A stretch of DNA of 64,000 nt from Clostridiales bacterium (GCA_003150035.1 QALR01000016.1:1-64000), one strand, 5' to 3'. Positions 8,724 through 18,090 are shown, numbered from the stretch's first letter. A program made the numbers and translations. Notes: generated by a model not told the origin, from the letters alone.

Positions 8724-9425
8724 TTACTCTTTTCTCGGATCGATATATTTTGCGGCGTCGGCAAATCTTCCGTATGTACCCTTGGATTTTTCATACGCCT
8801 CGTTCGGCTCCATGCCCTTTTTGATAAAGTCGGTCATTTTGCCCAGCGATACGAATTCATAGCCGATAACCTGATCATCCTCATCAAGCGCCATTCTGGT
8901 GCAATAGCCCTCGGTCATCTCGAGATAACGCACGCCCTTTGCCTTGGTGCCGTACATGGTTCCGACCATGGAACGCGCGCCCTTGCCAAGATCTTCCATG
9001 CCCGCTCCGACGACAAGCCCTCCCTCCGAGAATGCGGACTGTGTGCGTCCATATACAATCTGAAGGAAAAGCTCTCTCATCGCGGTGTTGATGGCGTCGC
9101 AGACAAGGTCTGTGTTCAGCGCCTCCAGAATCGTCTTGCCGGGCAGAATCTCCGCCGCCATCGCCGCGGAATGCGTCATGCCCGAACATCCGATCGTTTC
9201 CACAAGTGCTTCTTCGATTACGCCATCCTTGACGTTAAGGGAAAGCTTGCACGCGCCCTGCTGGGGAGCGCACCAACCCACACCGTGGGTGTATCCGGAA
9301 ATGTCGGTAATCTGTTTTGCCTGAATCCACTTGCCCTCTTCCGGAAGAGGCGCCGGACCGTGATTCGGTCCCTGCTTCACGCAGCACATGGATTCAACCT
9401 CATGAGAATATGTGATGTCTGCCAT
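8724..9425 (-). CDS. IscU/NifU-like iron-sulfur cluster scaffold homologue
   Basis: The 233-residue product resembles the IscU/NifU-N scaffold fold: LVETIGCSGMTHSAAMAAEILPGKT recalls the conserved GCG/AxxxAS...G segment, and further cysteines occur at CCVKQGPNHG (residues 14-15), GWCAPQQGACK and LVCDAI. Unlike standard IscU it is longer and its cysteine spacing differs, so it belongs to the variant group paired with GGGtGRT proteins. The start at 9425 is set by AAAGGAGA 7-10 bases upstream; the longer frame to 9629 overlaps pduL. No cysteine desulfurase is encoded nearby. Confidence 0.85.
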   Translation of the reverse strand: MADITYSHEVESMCCVKQGPNHGPAPLPEEGKWIQAKQITDISGYTHGVGWCAPQQGACKLSLNVKDGVIEEALVETIGCSGMTHSAAMAAEILPGKTILEALNTDLVCDAINTAMRELFLQIVYGRTQSAFSEGGLVVGAGMEDLGKGARSMVGTMYGTKAKGVRYLEMTEGYCTRMALDEDDQVIGYEFVSLGKMTDFIKKGMEPNEAYEKSKGTYGRFADAAKYIDPRKE

Positions 9426-9460
9426 GTTTTCTTTCTCCTTTGTTTTAGAATTGTTTTTCG

Positions 9461-10030
9461 TTATTTTACGATTTTGCCGTATACGACACCGGAAGCACCG
9501 GCTGCATTCGCCTCGTCCGTATCGATATGCATCGCAGGCGCATACTTGTCGGACACGCGGACAATTACGCCGTCGAAAATGAGCGGACGAGAAGTATCCA
9601 GCTCCACCTTGACAATTTGCTTGTCGCACACGTCTAGTTCCTCCGCCGCCTCAGGGGTCAGATGAATATGTCTTTGCGCAGCGATGACTCCCTCGGAAAG
9701 CTCCACGGTGCCGCACGGACCGACAAGCGTACAGGAGCCGGACCCTGCAATGTCTCCCGACTCGCGCACCGGCGCCGTGACGCCAAGCGTTCTTGCGTCG
9801 GTGAGGGAAACCTCCACCTGCGTCGCATTCCTTGTCGGACCGAGCACAGACATTTTGAGCTCGCCGCGCTCGCCTTTTACGGTGACCTTCTCCTCACATG
9901 CAAATTGTCCCGGCTGGCTCAGCATTTTTTTGACGGTGAGCGTATGCCCTTCGCCGAACAACGCCGCGACATGTGCTTCGGTAAGATGAATGTGCCGCGC
10001 CGAGGTCTCCACTAAAATTTTATTTTCCAT
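9461..10030 (-). CDS. pduL: Phosphate propanoyltransferase (PduL-type phosphotransacylase)
   Basis: The 189-residue enzyme exchanges CoA and phosphate on short acyl groups (acetyl or propionyl). It has the two HIHL zinc-ligand motifs (ARHIHLTEAHV near residue 12 and QRHIHLTPEAA near residue 119) that mark the two PduL domains, and CTLVGPCGTVEL between them. There is no long N-terminal encapsulation peptide and no microcompartment shell gene nearby, so it is probably a free cytosolic enzyme supplying acetyl-phosphate. It is the first gene of a three-gene operon with the scaffold and GGGtGRT genes; a direct functional link is not obvious. Confidence 0.92.
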   Translation of the reverse strand: MENKILVETSARHIHLTEAHVAALFGEGHTLTVKKMLSQPGQFACEEKVTVKGERGELKMSVLGPTRNATQVEVSLTDARTLGVTAPVRESGDIAGSGSCTLVGPCGTVELSEGVIAAQRHIHLTPEAAEELDVCDKQIVKVELDTSRPLIFDGVIVRVSDKYAPAMHIDTDEANAAGASGVVYGKIVK

Positions 10031-10122
10031 AACTGCAATCTCCTTTCGACAGCCATACTGTCTAAGTTCGCGTATTCTCTCCTTTTTGAAATGAAAGGCA
10101 AAAACACGTTTGATTCATATCT

Positions 10123-10151
10123 ATTATAAATGATTTTTTGCGGATTGTAAA
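10123..10151 (-). promoter_or_regulatory. Promoter of the pduL operon
   Basis: On the minus strand TTTACA (10146-10151) and TATAAT (10123-10128) are 17 bases apart, about 95 bases upstream of the pduL start. Confidence 0.7.
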
Positions 10152-10223
10152 TGATTAGCCCGCAATTTTTTTGTAAAAAATAAAAGAGATTGTATTTTTC
10201 ATATGGGAAAAGGAGATTTGGAT

Positions 10224-10997
10224 ATGAACGAAACGAAAAACGAGTCCCGAGACGAAATCCCAGAAGGCGGGACTCCGGCCTCGGGCGGGGATATCGGCAA
10301 GCTCGGCACGGCTGTGACGAAAAGCGACGGCGTTGCCCTCTACTGCATCACAATTATTGGGCAAATCGAGGGACATTATCTTCTGCCAAACACACAAAAA
10401 ACGACAAAATATGAGCATATTCTGCCTTTGCTCGCCGCCATCGAAGAAAATCCTGAGCTTGACGGACTGCTTGTGATTATCAATACGGTAGGAGGCGACG
10501 TGGAAGCAGGACTTGCCATCGCCGAAATGCTCGCGAGCATGCGCAAGCCGACAGCATCCATTGTCATCGGGGGCGGCCATTCCATCGGAATTCCCATTGC
10601 CGTATCCTGCGACAGATCCTTCATCGTGCCAAGCGCCACAATGACCATTCATCCCGTACGCACAAGCGGAACTGTCCTCGGCGTACCGCAGGCATTTCTG
10701 GGTCTTGAAAAAATGCAGAACCGGATTTCGGATTTCATTGTCGGGCATTCGAATATCACAAAAGATACCTTGACACATCTGACTTTTCAAACAGATGAAA
10801 TGGCGACAGATGTCGGCACTATCATCGACGGAGAAGAAGCGGTGGACCGCGGACTCATCGATGAAATCGGTGGACTTCGCGAAGCGATAGCATGGCTCAA
10901 AGCCACGGTAAAAAAGGAGAAGGGAGACTCGAGGGATGACAAAGACGCTGTTCAAAGTGAAAGCGCACAGACAGCCGGGAAGGCCGATCGTTCTTGA
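10224..10997 (+). CDS. tepA: ClpP-fold serine protease, TepA/YmfB-like
   Basis: The 257-residue protein has the ClpP/crotonase fold of translocation-enhancing protein TepA. Visible are INTVGGDVEAGLAIAEML, the catalytic-serine region GGGHSIGIPIAVSCD, and MTIHPVRTSG with the candidate catalytic histidine. The N-terminus is short and acidic and the C-terminus is a charged tail. AAGGAG at 10210-10215 points to the ATG at 10224; an ATG at 10203 is in frame but lies before that Shine-Dalgarno. The next gene starts inside this one (62-base overlap). The substrate is unknown; it probably acts at the membrane. Confidence 0.85.
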   Translation: MNETKNESRDEIPEGGTPASGGDIGKLGTAVTKSDGVALYCITIIGQIEGHYLLPNTQKTTKYEHILPLLAAIEENPELDGLLVIINTVGGDVEAGLAIAEMLASMRKPTASIVIGGGHSIGIPIAVSCDRSFIVPSATMTIHPVRTSGTVLGVPQAFLGLEKMQNRISDFIVGHSNITKDTLTHLTFQTDEMATDVGTIIDGEEAVDRGLIDEIGGLREAIAWLKATVKKEKGDSRDDKDAVQSESAQTAGKADRS

Positions 10998-11400
10998 CGG
11001 CAGGCTGAAATGGGGAAACACGGAAAAACGCTCGTTCCTATTTCTTTTCGGCGGAGTCGGTTACGGACTGATTGAACTTATCTGGCGGGGGAGGACCCAT
11101 CCCAGCATGATCATAACGGGAGGGATTTGCTTTGTCATGCTGTATGGCATAGGCAAGGCACTTCGGCGGCAATCCATTCTTTTACGAAGCGCTGTATCCT
11201 GTGCCGCTATCACCGCGGTGGAATTTTCTGTCGGCGTGATCGTCAATCTTATATTGCATCTCTCGGTGTGGGATTACTCCGCAAACCGTTTCAATCTGTT
11301 GGGACAAATTTGTCTGCTTTATACATTTCTCTGGTTTCTTCTGTCTGTACCTCTGATGCTGTTTGTAACTCGCCTTTGTACCAGAATCGAGAATTCGTAA
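10936..11400 (+). CDS. CmpB-like membrane protein (putative ABC transporter permease, PF06541 type)
   Basis: The 154-residue protein has about four membrane segments (residues 33-50, 58-72, 82-105 and 122-145) and the family signature: GYGLIELIWRGRTHPSMIITGG, then WDYSANRFNLLGQICL. The family is annotated as a putative ABC-transporter type, but transport has not been shown by anything here. GGGAG at 10922-10926 is 9 bases before the start, inside the preceding protease gene, so the two genes are translationally coupled. Confidence 0.8.
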   Translation: MTKTLFKVKAHRQPGRPIVLDGRLKWGNTEKRSFLFLFGGVGYGLIELIWRGRTHPSMIITGGICFVMLYGIGKALRRQSILLRSAVSCAAITAVEFSVGVIVNLILHLSVWDYSANRFNLLGQICLLYTFLWFLLSVPLMLFVTRLCTRIENS

Positions 11401-11485
11401 ATTTTTCAAAAGGGCTTCCCTTTTCCTGTGAATTATGTTACAATGTATAGAAGAAAGCGGCTTCGGAAGGAGAGGAAAAGACGCC

Positions 11486-12661
11486 ATGGAACAGGGCCAT
11501 ATCGTTTGGATTTCGGAATGCATGGACTATGCCGAAGACAGACTTGCCGAAATCGTTCGCCATCATTTTGCCGATCTCGGATACGACCACCGCTTTTTTG
11601 AAGGAAAAAAAGTTGTGGTAAAGCCCAATCTCGTCATGAAAAAAGCGCCAGATGCCGCGGCAACCACCCATCCTGCGGTGCTTGGCGCGGTGCTCTGCGT
11701 TCTGCGGGAGATGGACGTTTCTCCCGTCATTGCAGAAAGTCCCGGCGGGCTCTACAACAAGCAGCGTCTGGAAGGAGTTTACCGGGCCTGTGGCATCCAG
11801 GATGTCGCCGCCCGCTATGGTGCGGCGCTCAACCTTGACACCTCTGCCGTACAGATGCCGTTCCCGGAAGGAAAAAAAGTCAAGATGTTCCATGTCATCG
11901 CCCCTGTTGCAGAAGCGGATGTCCTCATCGATTTATGTAAATTGAAAAGCCATTCGCTTACCAAAATGAGTGCAGCGGTCAAAAATCTGTTCGGGGTGAT
12001 CCCAGGAATTGAAAAATTTGAGATGCACGCAACCTTTCCCGATTACGGCGATTTTGTCGCCATGCTTTGCGACCTGTGCGAGATGCTCTGCCGGAAAAAA
12101 ACCGTCATTGCGATAACAGACGCCGTCGTCGGTATGGAGGGAAACGGTCCCACTGCCGGCACACCCCGGAAAATCGGCGCGCTTCTGACAAGTCCGAGTC
12201 CGTTTGCTTCAGACCTTGCATGTGAAAAAATTCTCGGCTTTGAGGGGACCGTCCCTCTTGTGCGGGAAGCCGTGTCCCGCGGACTTTGCCCCGCGGATGC
12301 GCACGCGCTTGACATTCGCGGCGCCGCGATAGATACGGTTGCCGTCCCAAACTTCAAAGCACCGGACAGCGCAGAAAAAAGAGCGCCGTCCGCGCTTACT
12401 GTCCTTTCGAAAGGAAAGCTCGGGCGCTTTTTCATGCCGCGGCCGGTCGTTGTCCGGGAGAGCTGCCGGGGCTGCGGGGAATGTGTCGCATCCTGTCCCA
12501 AGCACACCATAGAGCTCCTTGCCGAAAGAAAAAACGGGACAAGGATCGCTCATATCAAGCACGCATCCTGCATAAGATGTTATTGTTGTCAGGAGCTTTG
12601 TCCGTTCCATGCGGTCCGAGTGAAAAAAAATGTTATTCTCAAGATCATAAGTTCGATATAG
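11486..12661 (+). CDS. DUF362 protein with C-terminal 2x[4Fe-4S] ferredoxin domain
   Basis: The 391-residue product begins with a DUF362 domain (KKVVVKPNLVMKKAPDAAATTHP, LIDLCKLKSHSLTKMSAAVKNLFG, AITDAVVGMEGNGPT) and ends with two ferredoxin motifs, CRGCGECVASCPKHTI and CIRCYCCQELCPFHAV, which should bind two [4Fe-4S] clusters. Members occur widely in anaerobes; the substrate is not established. AAGGAGAGG at 11468-11476 supports the ATG at 11486 rather than an upstream in-frame start at 11435. It lies between the CmpB-like gene and ispE on the same strand. Confidence 0.88.
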   Translation: MEQGHIVWISECMDYAEDRLAEIVRHHFADLGYDHRFFEGKKVVVKPNLVMKKAPDAAATTHPAVLGAVLCVLREMDVSPVIAESPGGLYNKQRLEGVYRACGIQDVAARYGAALNLDTSAVQMPFPEGKKVKMFHVIAPVAEADVLIDLCKLKSHSLTKMSAAVKNLFGVIPGIEKFEMHATFPDYGDFVAMLCDLCEMLCRKKTVIAITDAVVGMEGNGPTAGTPRKIGALLTSPSPFASDLACEKILGFEGTVPLVREAVSRGLCPADAHALDIRGAAIDTVAVPNFKAPDSAEKRAPSALTVLSKGKLGRFFMPRPVVVRESCRGCGECVASCPKHTIELLAERKNGTRIAHIKHASCIRCYCCQELCPFHAVRVKKNVILKIISSI

Positions 12662-12682
12662 AAAGCGGAGATCCTCATACAT

Positions 12683-13573
12683 ATGGAAAAAATCACGATT
12701 CTTGCACCTGCCAAAATCAACCTTTTTCTGCGGGTCGGCGCGCGCCGGGAGGACGGCTATCACGACATTGAAACCGTCATGCAGACCGTCACGCTGTTCG
12801 ACCGGCTTGAGGTCTGCAAAAATGAGCCGGAAGCCGAATCCGTCATCGATGTCAGATGCCGCGATTTCATGGCGCCGGACGGAGCCGGCAATATTGTTTT
12901 CCGAGCGGCTGCCGCCTTTTTTGCCGCTGCCGGAATAGAAAAATACCATATTTCTTTTGTTATTGATAAAAAAATCCCTTCAGAAGCAGGACTTGGCGGC
13001 GGTTCCTCCGATGCGGCTGCTGCTATCATCGCGCTTGACCGGCTCTATGGTACCGCCATGACCGTCGAGGATATGTGCGCCATCGCGGCCGGCGTGGGCG
13101 CCGACGTTCCCTTCTGCATCAAAAAGGGCACGGCAAGCGCCACAGGCATTGGCGAAATCGTCGAGAGCTGCGCCCCGATGCCGGATTGTGCGATACTTGT
13201 AGCAATACCGAAAGGGAGCCGGATCTGCACGGCGGATGCCTATGCAAAGATCGACGGAATCCCCGGCGCATCGTCCTACACCTGCTCCGATATGCTCTGC
13301 GCCATGACAAGCTGCGATCTTGGCAAGATCTCCGCCGCCCTCTACAACCAGTTTGAAGCAGTAACCGATCCCTCGACCGGGGTATTTGCTCTGATCGACG
13401 CAGTCAAGGGAGCGGGAGCGCTAGGTGCGTGCATGAGCGGAAGCGGTCCCGCCGTTTTCGGGCTGTTTTGCGACATCGCATCCGCTCGTGCGGCGAAAGA
13501 TGCGCTTGGTGCCGGTGTGGACGCCTTTGTCTGCTCTCCTGCAAGAAGAGATTATCCTTACATCGAAAGCTGA
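12683..13573 (+). CDS. ispE: 4-diphosphocytidyl-2-C-methyl-D-erythritol kinase
   Basis: The 296-residue GHMP kinase phosphorylates CDP-methylerythritol in the MEP isoprenoid pathway. The N-terminus ITILAPAKINLFLRVGARREDGYHD and the ATP-binding PSEAGLGGGSSDAAAAI (about residues 97-113) are diagnostic, as is the C-terminal GACMSGSGPAVFGLF. The Shine-Dalgarno (GCGGAG, 12 bases upstream) is weak. The last 16 bases overlap the end of a convergent gene on the other strand. Confidence 0.97.
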   Translation: MEKITILAPAKINLFLRVGARREDGYHDIETVMQTVTLFDRLEVCKNEPEAESVIDVRCRDFMAPDGAGNIVFRAAAAFFAAAGIEKYHISFVIDKKIPSEAGLGGGSSDAAAAIIALDRLYGTAMTVEDMCAIAAGVGADVPFCIKKGTASATGIGEIVESCAPMPDCAILVAIPKGSRICTADAYAKIDGIPGASSYTCSDMLCAMTSCDLGKISAALYNQFEAVTDPSTGVFALIDAVKGAGALGACMSGSGPAVFGLFCDIASARAAKDALGAGVDAFVCSPARRDYPYIES

Positions 13574-13830
13574 ACGATCTGAAATACCACAAGACAAATG
13601 ACGCTTGCCGCGATCGCCCCCAGCACAAAGCTGAGGAAGGAAAACGACAGGCGATTCTTTTTTCTGCCCGTTTGGTATTCTGAAACAATCCGGTTTGCTT
13701 CCTTTACGATATCTGCGCCCGCCGTTCCGGCGGGCAATTCCTTTTTCAGGATAAAATAAGCCTCGTCTATATAATCGCTCCCGATATTTTTCATGACAAC
13801 AAGATTTTTTCGGCATCCCTTTATCATCAT
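13558..13830 (-). CDS. Small hypothetical protein with a C-terminal membrane segment
   Basis: This 90-residue protein starts MIKGCRKNLVVMKNIGSDYIDEAYFILK, a conserved-looking beginning, and ends with one hydrophobic segment (about residues 64-88). I do not recognise a named family. GGAGG at 13841-13845 serves an ATG at 13830; GTG at 13833 and ATG at 13827 are also possible. It converges on ispE with a 16-base overlap and is divergent from the nucleotidyltransferase gene. The topology suggests a small soluble head in the cytoplasm with a C-terminal anchor. Confidence 0.7.
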   Translation of the reverse strand: MMIKGCRKNLVVMKNIGSDYIDEAYFILKKELPAGTAGADIVKEANRIVSEYQTGRKKNRLSFSFLSFVLGAIAASVICLVVFQIVQLSM

Positions 13831-14038
13831 CACGTAAATTCCTCCGATATTTGACAGGTTTTCATGGATTATTGTTTACCGTACCGGCCGCCAAATATTC
13901 CCGGGAACGGAAAAAAACAGTCCGCAGGTGAATAAAATCCCCTCGCTTGCCGCACCATATGAACAAACCGAAACGTAAAGGTGTGCCAGACATCAAAGAG
14001 CGCGCCCGTTTCGGACAAACAGTGCGGAGGTTTCTGTC

Positions 14039-16291
14039 ATGAGTAAAACGATCAAGGCTGTCATTATGGCGGGGGGAGAAGGAACAAGGCTCATGCCGAT
14101 GACGGGGCGGATGCCTAAGCCTCTTGTTCCGGTGCTGAACATACCCGTGATGAGCCATATGCTCCGTCTTCTTTTTAAAAACGGAATCAGAGAGGCGGCG
14201 GTGACGCTCAAATACCGTGCTTATGATATTATGAATTATTACAAAACGCACAGCACCGAAGGCATCCGGCTTACCTTCTTTGAAGAGGATAAACCGCTTG
14301 GTACAGCGGGAGGCGTGAAGTCCGCTTCTGATTTTCTTGACTCGGATTTCCTTGTCGTAAGCGGGGACGCCGTGTGCGACATTTCCCTTTCCGACGCCAT
14401 TCGCTTTCATCGGACAAAAAAAGCCACAGCGACCATCGTTACGGCGAAAAAGAACGTGCCTCTTTCGTTCGGCGGTGTCGTCGCAAAGCAAAACGGAGAG
14501 GTCATGCGGTTTACCGAGAAACCTTCCTGGCAGCACGTGCTTTCAGACAGAGTAAACACCGGAATTTATGTGTTTGACCGGAAAATTTTATCGGAAATCC
14601 CGGCCGGATTCTGTGACTTTTCAAAAGACGTATTTCCGTCCCTTGTCGGACACGGTCTTTACGCTTACGCTTCCGACGGATATTGGTGCGATATCGGCAG
14701 TCTGGATGCCTACTACGCATGCAACATGGATGCCCTCCACGGTCGCATACGGGGCTTTTCCGTTCCGGCGCATGCGAAAAGCTTCCTTTCCTGGGACGCC
14801 GATGTGGACCCGCACGCCTGCGTTCGGGGGCCGTGCATTGCCGGGACAGTCCGGATTGCCCCCGGCGCGGTCGTGGAGGCCTCCATTTTAATGGACGGCT
14901 CCTCTGTCGGAAGAGGGGCGCTCGTGCGCTCGTCCATTCTCTGCCGCGAGGCGGTCATCGGCGACTATGCGGTTGTAAAGCAGGGCTCTGTCATCGGAGA
15001 GGGAGCCGTCATCGGAAGCGGAAGCATGATCGAGCGCGGCACGCGCATTAAAGCGGGAAAAATAATTTTATCGGAGGATTTGATTTTGGATAACAGGATT
15101 TTTTCAGGTACGGAAGGCAACGTTTTCCGTGAGTTCGGACTTGCAGGCAATATAAAAACAGAGCTTCTGCCGCCGCTACTTTCGGCGTTCGGCGCCGCGG
15201 CGCGGGCGGTGATGGGAAAGACGGCCGTCTTTTTCGACGATGGCAGCGCATCGGCGGACTATGTAAAAAACCTCATCATGAGCGGGGCCATGTCCGCAGG
15301 AACAACAAGCCTTGACGGCGGCGTCGGCTTCCACGCGCTCGCCGCGTTCTCGGTATCGTATACAGGCTCGGATTTCGGAATCTACGTGAGACGAGAGGTC
15401 GGAGATATCCATAAAATTTATTTGCTTGACGCCTATGGCTTTCCGGCGGGTTCTGCGCGCACACGAAAAATCGCGGCGCAGATGAGGAAAGAATACGAAA
15501 TTTCTTTGCCGGACACACCGGCGCAGCCATATGACGGCTACGGCGACTATCTGCGTCATCTCGTCGGATGCGCCATGCCGCTTACCGGCAAATTTGCGGT
15601 CAAGGACAACGCCTGCGGACAGGCGTTTTACGCCGCAGCTACCCTGCTCGGTGCAGTCTGCGAGATTGGAACCAAAAGCCTTGCGGCGGACGGATATGTG
15701 TTTGTTGACATTTCCGACGACGGGGAGCTTGAAATTTCCTACCGCTCCGCCGACGGCGGATATGTGATGATTGACAGGCCCCATGCGACGGCGGCCATCA
15801 TCAAATCCAAAATCGCAGGCGGCGAATCCATGATTTACCTGCCTGTGACAGCGCCGCACGCGCTCGTCGAAACCGTGCGCACGCTTGGCGGAATCGTCAA
15901 GCAATATGACATGCAGACCGACATCGACACGGAAACCATTGCCGGCGCGTCAGGACAAACCTGGCAGAACGACCCGATTCTGCTCGCGCTTTTGTATGCG
16001 GCCGAGCTCGGCGCCGACCGCCGGATTCTATATCCGGGCGAGGAATTTGCGCTTGCCGAAAAAACGCTGACCGTGGAAAGTTCCGCCGCCGTTATCGGAG
16101 AGCTCGCCGCACATGGAGCGGATACGGAAAACGGAATGCTGGTACTGAACTTTGACGATTCCTCCGTACGCGTCAGTGCCGAGGATGAGCATACGATAAA
16201 ACTCTCTGCCGAAGCGAAAACGCCGCGCGATGCGGAGGACGCGCTGCGGTATGCCGAGAAAGGCATTACGGAAAGCGTCCACCCGCTATAA
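14039..16291 (+). CDS. Sugar-1-phosphate nucleotidyltransferase fused to a degenerate phosphohexomutase domain
   Basis: This 750-residue fusion has three parts. Residues 1-235 are a nucleotidyltransferase with AGGEGTRLMPMTGRMPKPLVPV and SGDAVCDISLSDA, which should join a sugar-1-phosphate to an NTP (mannose- or glucose-1-phosphate are the usual substrates). Residues about 245-345 form hexapeptide repeats (GRGALVRSSILCREAVIGDY...). The rest aligns in layout with phosphomannomutase-type domains, but I see no catalytic-serine loop (the equivalent stretch reads GIYVRREVGDIHKIYLLD) and no DGDxDR metal loop. The mutase half is therefore probably inactive or regulatory. GGAGG lies 8-9 bases before the start. 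Product use, in envelope polysaccharide or storage glycan, is unknown. Confidence 0.85.
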   Translation: MSKTIKAVIMAGGEGTRLMPMTGRMPKPLVPVLNIPVMSHMLRLLFKNGIREAAVTLKYRAYDIMNYYKTHSTEGIRLTFFEEDKPLGTAGGVKSASDFLDSDFLVVSGDAVCDISLSDAIRFHRTKKATATIVTAKKNVPLSFGGVVAKQNGEVMRFTEKPSWQHVLSDRVNTGIYVFDRKILSEIPAGFCDFSKDVFPSLVGHGLYAYASDGYWCDIGSLDAYYACNMDALHGRIRGFSVPAHAKSFLSWDADVDPHACVRGPCIAGTVRIAPGAVVEASILMDGSSVGRGALVRSSILCREAVIGDYAVVKQGSVIGEGAVIGSGSMIERGTRIKAGKIILSEDLILDNRIFSGTEGNVFREFGLAGNIKTELLPPLLSAFGAAARAVMGKTAVFFDDGSASADYVKNLIMSGAMSAGTTSLDGGVGFHALAAFSVSYTGSDFGIYVRREVGDIHKIYLLDAYGFPAGSARTRKIAAQMRKEYEISLPDTPAQPYDGYGDYLRHLVGCAMPLTGKFAVKDNACGQAFYAAATLLGAVCEIGTKSLAADGYVFVDISDDGELEISYRSADGGYVMIDRPHATAAIIKSKIAGGESMIYLPVTAPHALVETVRTLGGIVKQYDMQTDIDTETIAGASGQTWQNDPILLALLYAAELGADRRILYPGEEFALAEKTLTVESSAAVIGELAAHGADTENGMLVLNFDDSSVRVSAEDEHTIKLSAEAKTPRDAEDALRYAEKGITESVHPL

Positions 16292-16370
16292 GGACTTTCT
16301 CCCTCACGCCCCTTGCAATTTTTCCTACCGTGTGCTACAATCATAAAAAACGCAGGGAGGAGCTGCCCGG

Positions 16371-18029
16371 ATGTCCGTCGCCATCAAAATCATCCCATCC
16401 TATGAAAAATGCTTCCTTGACGAAGCCATCGAAGAGAAAGCGCCGCTTGTCCGCCCACGCTGTCTGAGGGGAGAAGAATTCCATTTCGGCGTCGTCTTCA
16501 CAACGGAAGATTCGCCGGCATGGCTGCTCGGCGAGGTGACAACGCTTGCCGTGCGCTCCCCGCTTTCGGAAATTCTCCGTTTTGAGAGAGTGGAGCACGT
16601 TCCCGTCCGCTTCCCCTGCTACCCGAAGCGCGCGGACGAGGATTATTTGCGAAAGACAGCAGGACTTTATCCCGACCTGCTCATCCCGCTGTGCCCCGGA
16701 GACCCCGTCGAGGTCCCGTTCCATTCACTCGGCTCTCTTTACGGGACCGCCGACATTCCGGAATCGCTCGCGGCAGGCGACTACGAAATCACCGTCGCGC
16801 TTGTCGCCGAGGACGGGACGGAATATCCGGCGTCTTTCACGCTTACAGTTCTCGACGCCGTTCTCCCACGCGGGAATCTCATCTATACGCAATGGATCCA
16901 CGCCGACTGCCTCGCCGGCGCGTATGGTGTTGATATCTTTTCCGAGAAGCATTGGACGTATCTTGAAAATTATATACGGTGCGCTGTGAAAAACGGGGTA
17001 AACGCTGTTCTGACACCGGTTTTCACCCCTCCGCTCGATACGGCGCAGGGCGGAGAGCGCCCGACCGTGCAGCTCGTGGACGTATACAGGGACGCGAACG
17101 GTTGGCGCTTTTCCTTTGAGCGGCTGCACCGCTATATCTCTCTTTGCCGGCGGTGCGGCGCCGAATATTTTGAAATCTCTCACCTGTTCACGCAATGGGG
17201 CGCCTCTCACGCACCGAAGATCGTCGGGGTCGTCAACGGGAAAAAAGAGAAGCTTTTCGGTTGGGAAACGGATTCTCTTTCCGACGAGTACATCAGCTTT
17301 CTGCGCGCATTTCTTACCGCTTTTCTTGCGGAAATGAAGGCGTCCGGCCTTGACAGGGCGTGCCTCTTCCATCTTTCGGACGAACCGGGCATGGCACATC
17401 TCGAGCGGTACCGTGCGGTGAAGTCACGCATCGCAGACCTTCTCGAGGGCTATCCTGTCATCGACGCCGTCTCCGATTTTGATTTTTACCGGACAGGCGC
17501 CGTCGGCACGCCGATTCCTGCCTCTGATCACATCGAGCCCTTCCTTGCGGCAGGCATTGAGGGACTTTGGACCTATTACTGCTGTGCTCAGGGACGAGAG
17601 GTCTCCAACCGCTTTATCGCCATGCCGTCCTCACGAACCCGAATCATCGGCGCGCAGCTCTGGAAATACCGCATCGCCGGCTTTCTCCACTGGGGATATA
17701 ATTTCTGGTATACCCGTTTCTCGCGGCGTGAAATCCATCCGTATGTGATCCTTGACGGCGGCTGCTTTACCCCGGCGGGAGACTGTTTTTCCGTTTATCC
17801 GGGACCGGACGGCGTTCCGTACCAAAGCCTGCACATGAAGGCTTTTACCGAGGCACTCTCGGACCTTCGCGCCATGACGCTCGCCGAAGCGCTTTGCGGC
17901 AGAAATGCGGTCCTGGAAGCCGTGGAAGCTGCGGGAGAGGTGACGTTTTCCCGCTATCCGAGAGAAAGAGACGCCGCGGCGTCTCTGCGCGAACGGGTAA
18001 ACGTGCTGATTGAAAACGCTGTAAAATAG
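16371..18029 (+). CDS. DUF4091 (glycoside-hydrolase-like) protein
   Basis: The 552-residue protein has an N-terminal beta-rich region (residues 1-165), a TIM-barrel-like middle with WIHADCLAGAYGVDIF, LSDEPG and YFEISHLFTQWG, and a DUF4091 ending with GFLHWGYNFW and DGGCFTPAGDCFSVYPGPDG. DUF4091 proteins look like glycoside hydrolases and occur near carbohydrate genes, but no activity is firmly known. There is no signal peptide, so it should act on sugars inside the cell. GGGAGGAG stands 8-10 bases before the start. It follows the nucleotidyltransferase by 79 bases. Confidence 0.85.
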   Translation: MSVAIKIIPSYEKCFLDEAIEEKAPLVRPRCLRGEEFHFGVVFTTEDSPAWLLGEVTTLAVRSPLSEILRFERVEHVPVRFPCYPKRADEDYLRKTAGLYPDLLIPLCPGDPVEVPFHSLGSLYGTADIPESLAAGDYEITVALVAEDGTEYPASFTLTVLDAVLPRGNLIYTQWIHADCLAGAYGVDIFSEKHWTYLENYIRCAVKNGVNAVLTPVFTPPLDTAQGGERPTVQLVDVYRDANGWRFSFERLHRYISLCRRCGAEYFEISHLFTQWGASHAPKIVGVVNGKKEKLFGWETDSLSDEYISFLRAFLTAFLAEMKASGLDRACLFHLSDEPGMAHLERYRAVKSRIADLLEGYPVIDAVSDFDFYRTGAVGTPIPASDHIEPFLAAGIEGLWTYYCCAQGREVSNRFIAMPSSRTRIIGAQLWKYRIAGFLHWGYNFWYTRFSRREIHPYVILDGGCFTPAGDCFSVYPGPDGVPYQSLHMKAFTEALSDLRAMTLAEALCGRNAVLEAVEAAGEVTFSRYPRERDAAASLRERVNVLIENAVK

Positions 18030-18090
18030 GGCCTTTCCTCCTGCGTTCTTTTTGTTTACGGAATATTTGCCTTTTCCTTTGAAAAAACTA

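Noticed and set aside
8334..9665. Open frame of 443 codons on the plus strand
   Set aside because: It is antisense to the GGGtGRT, scaffold and pduL genes and shows no domain of its own.
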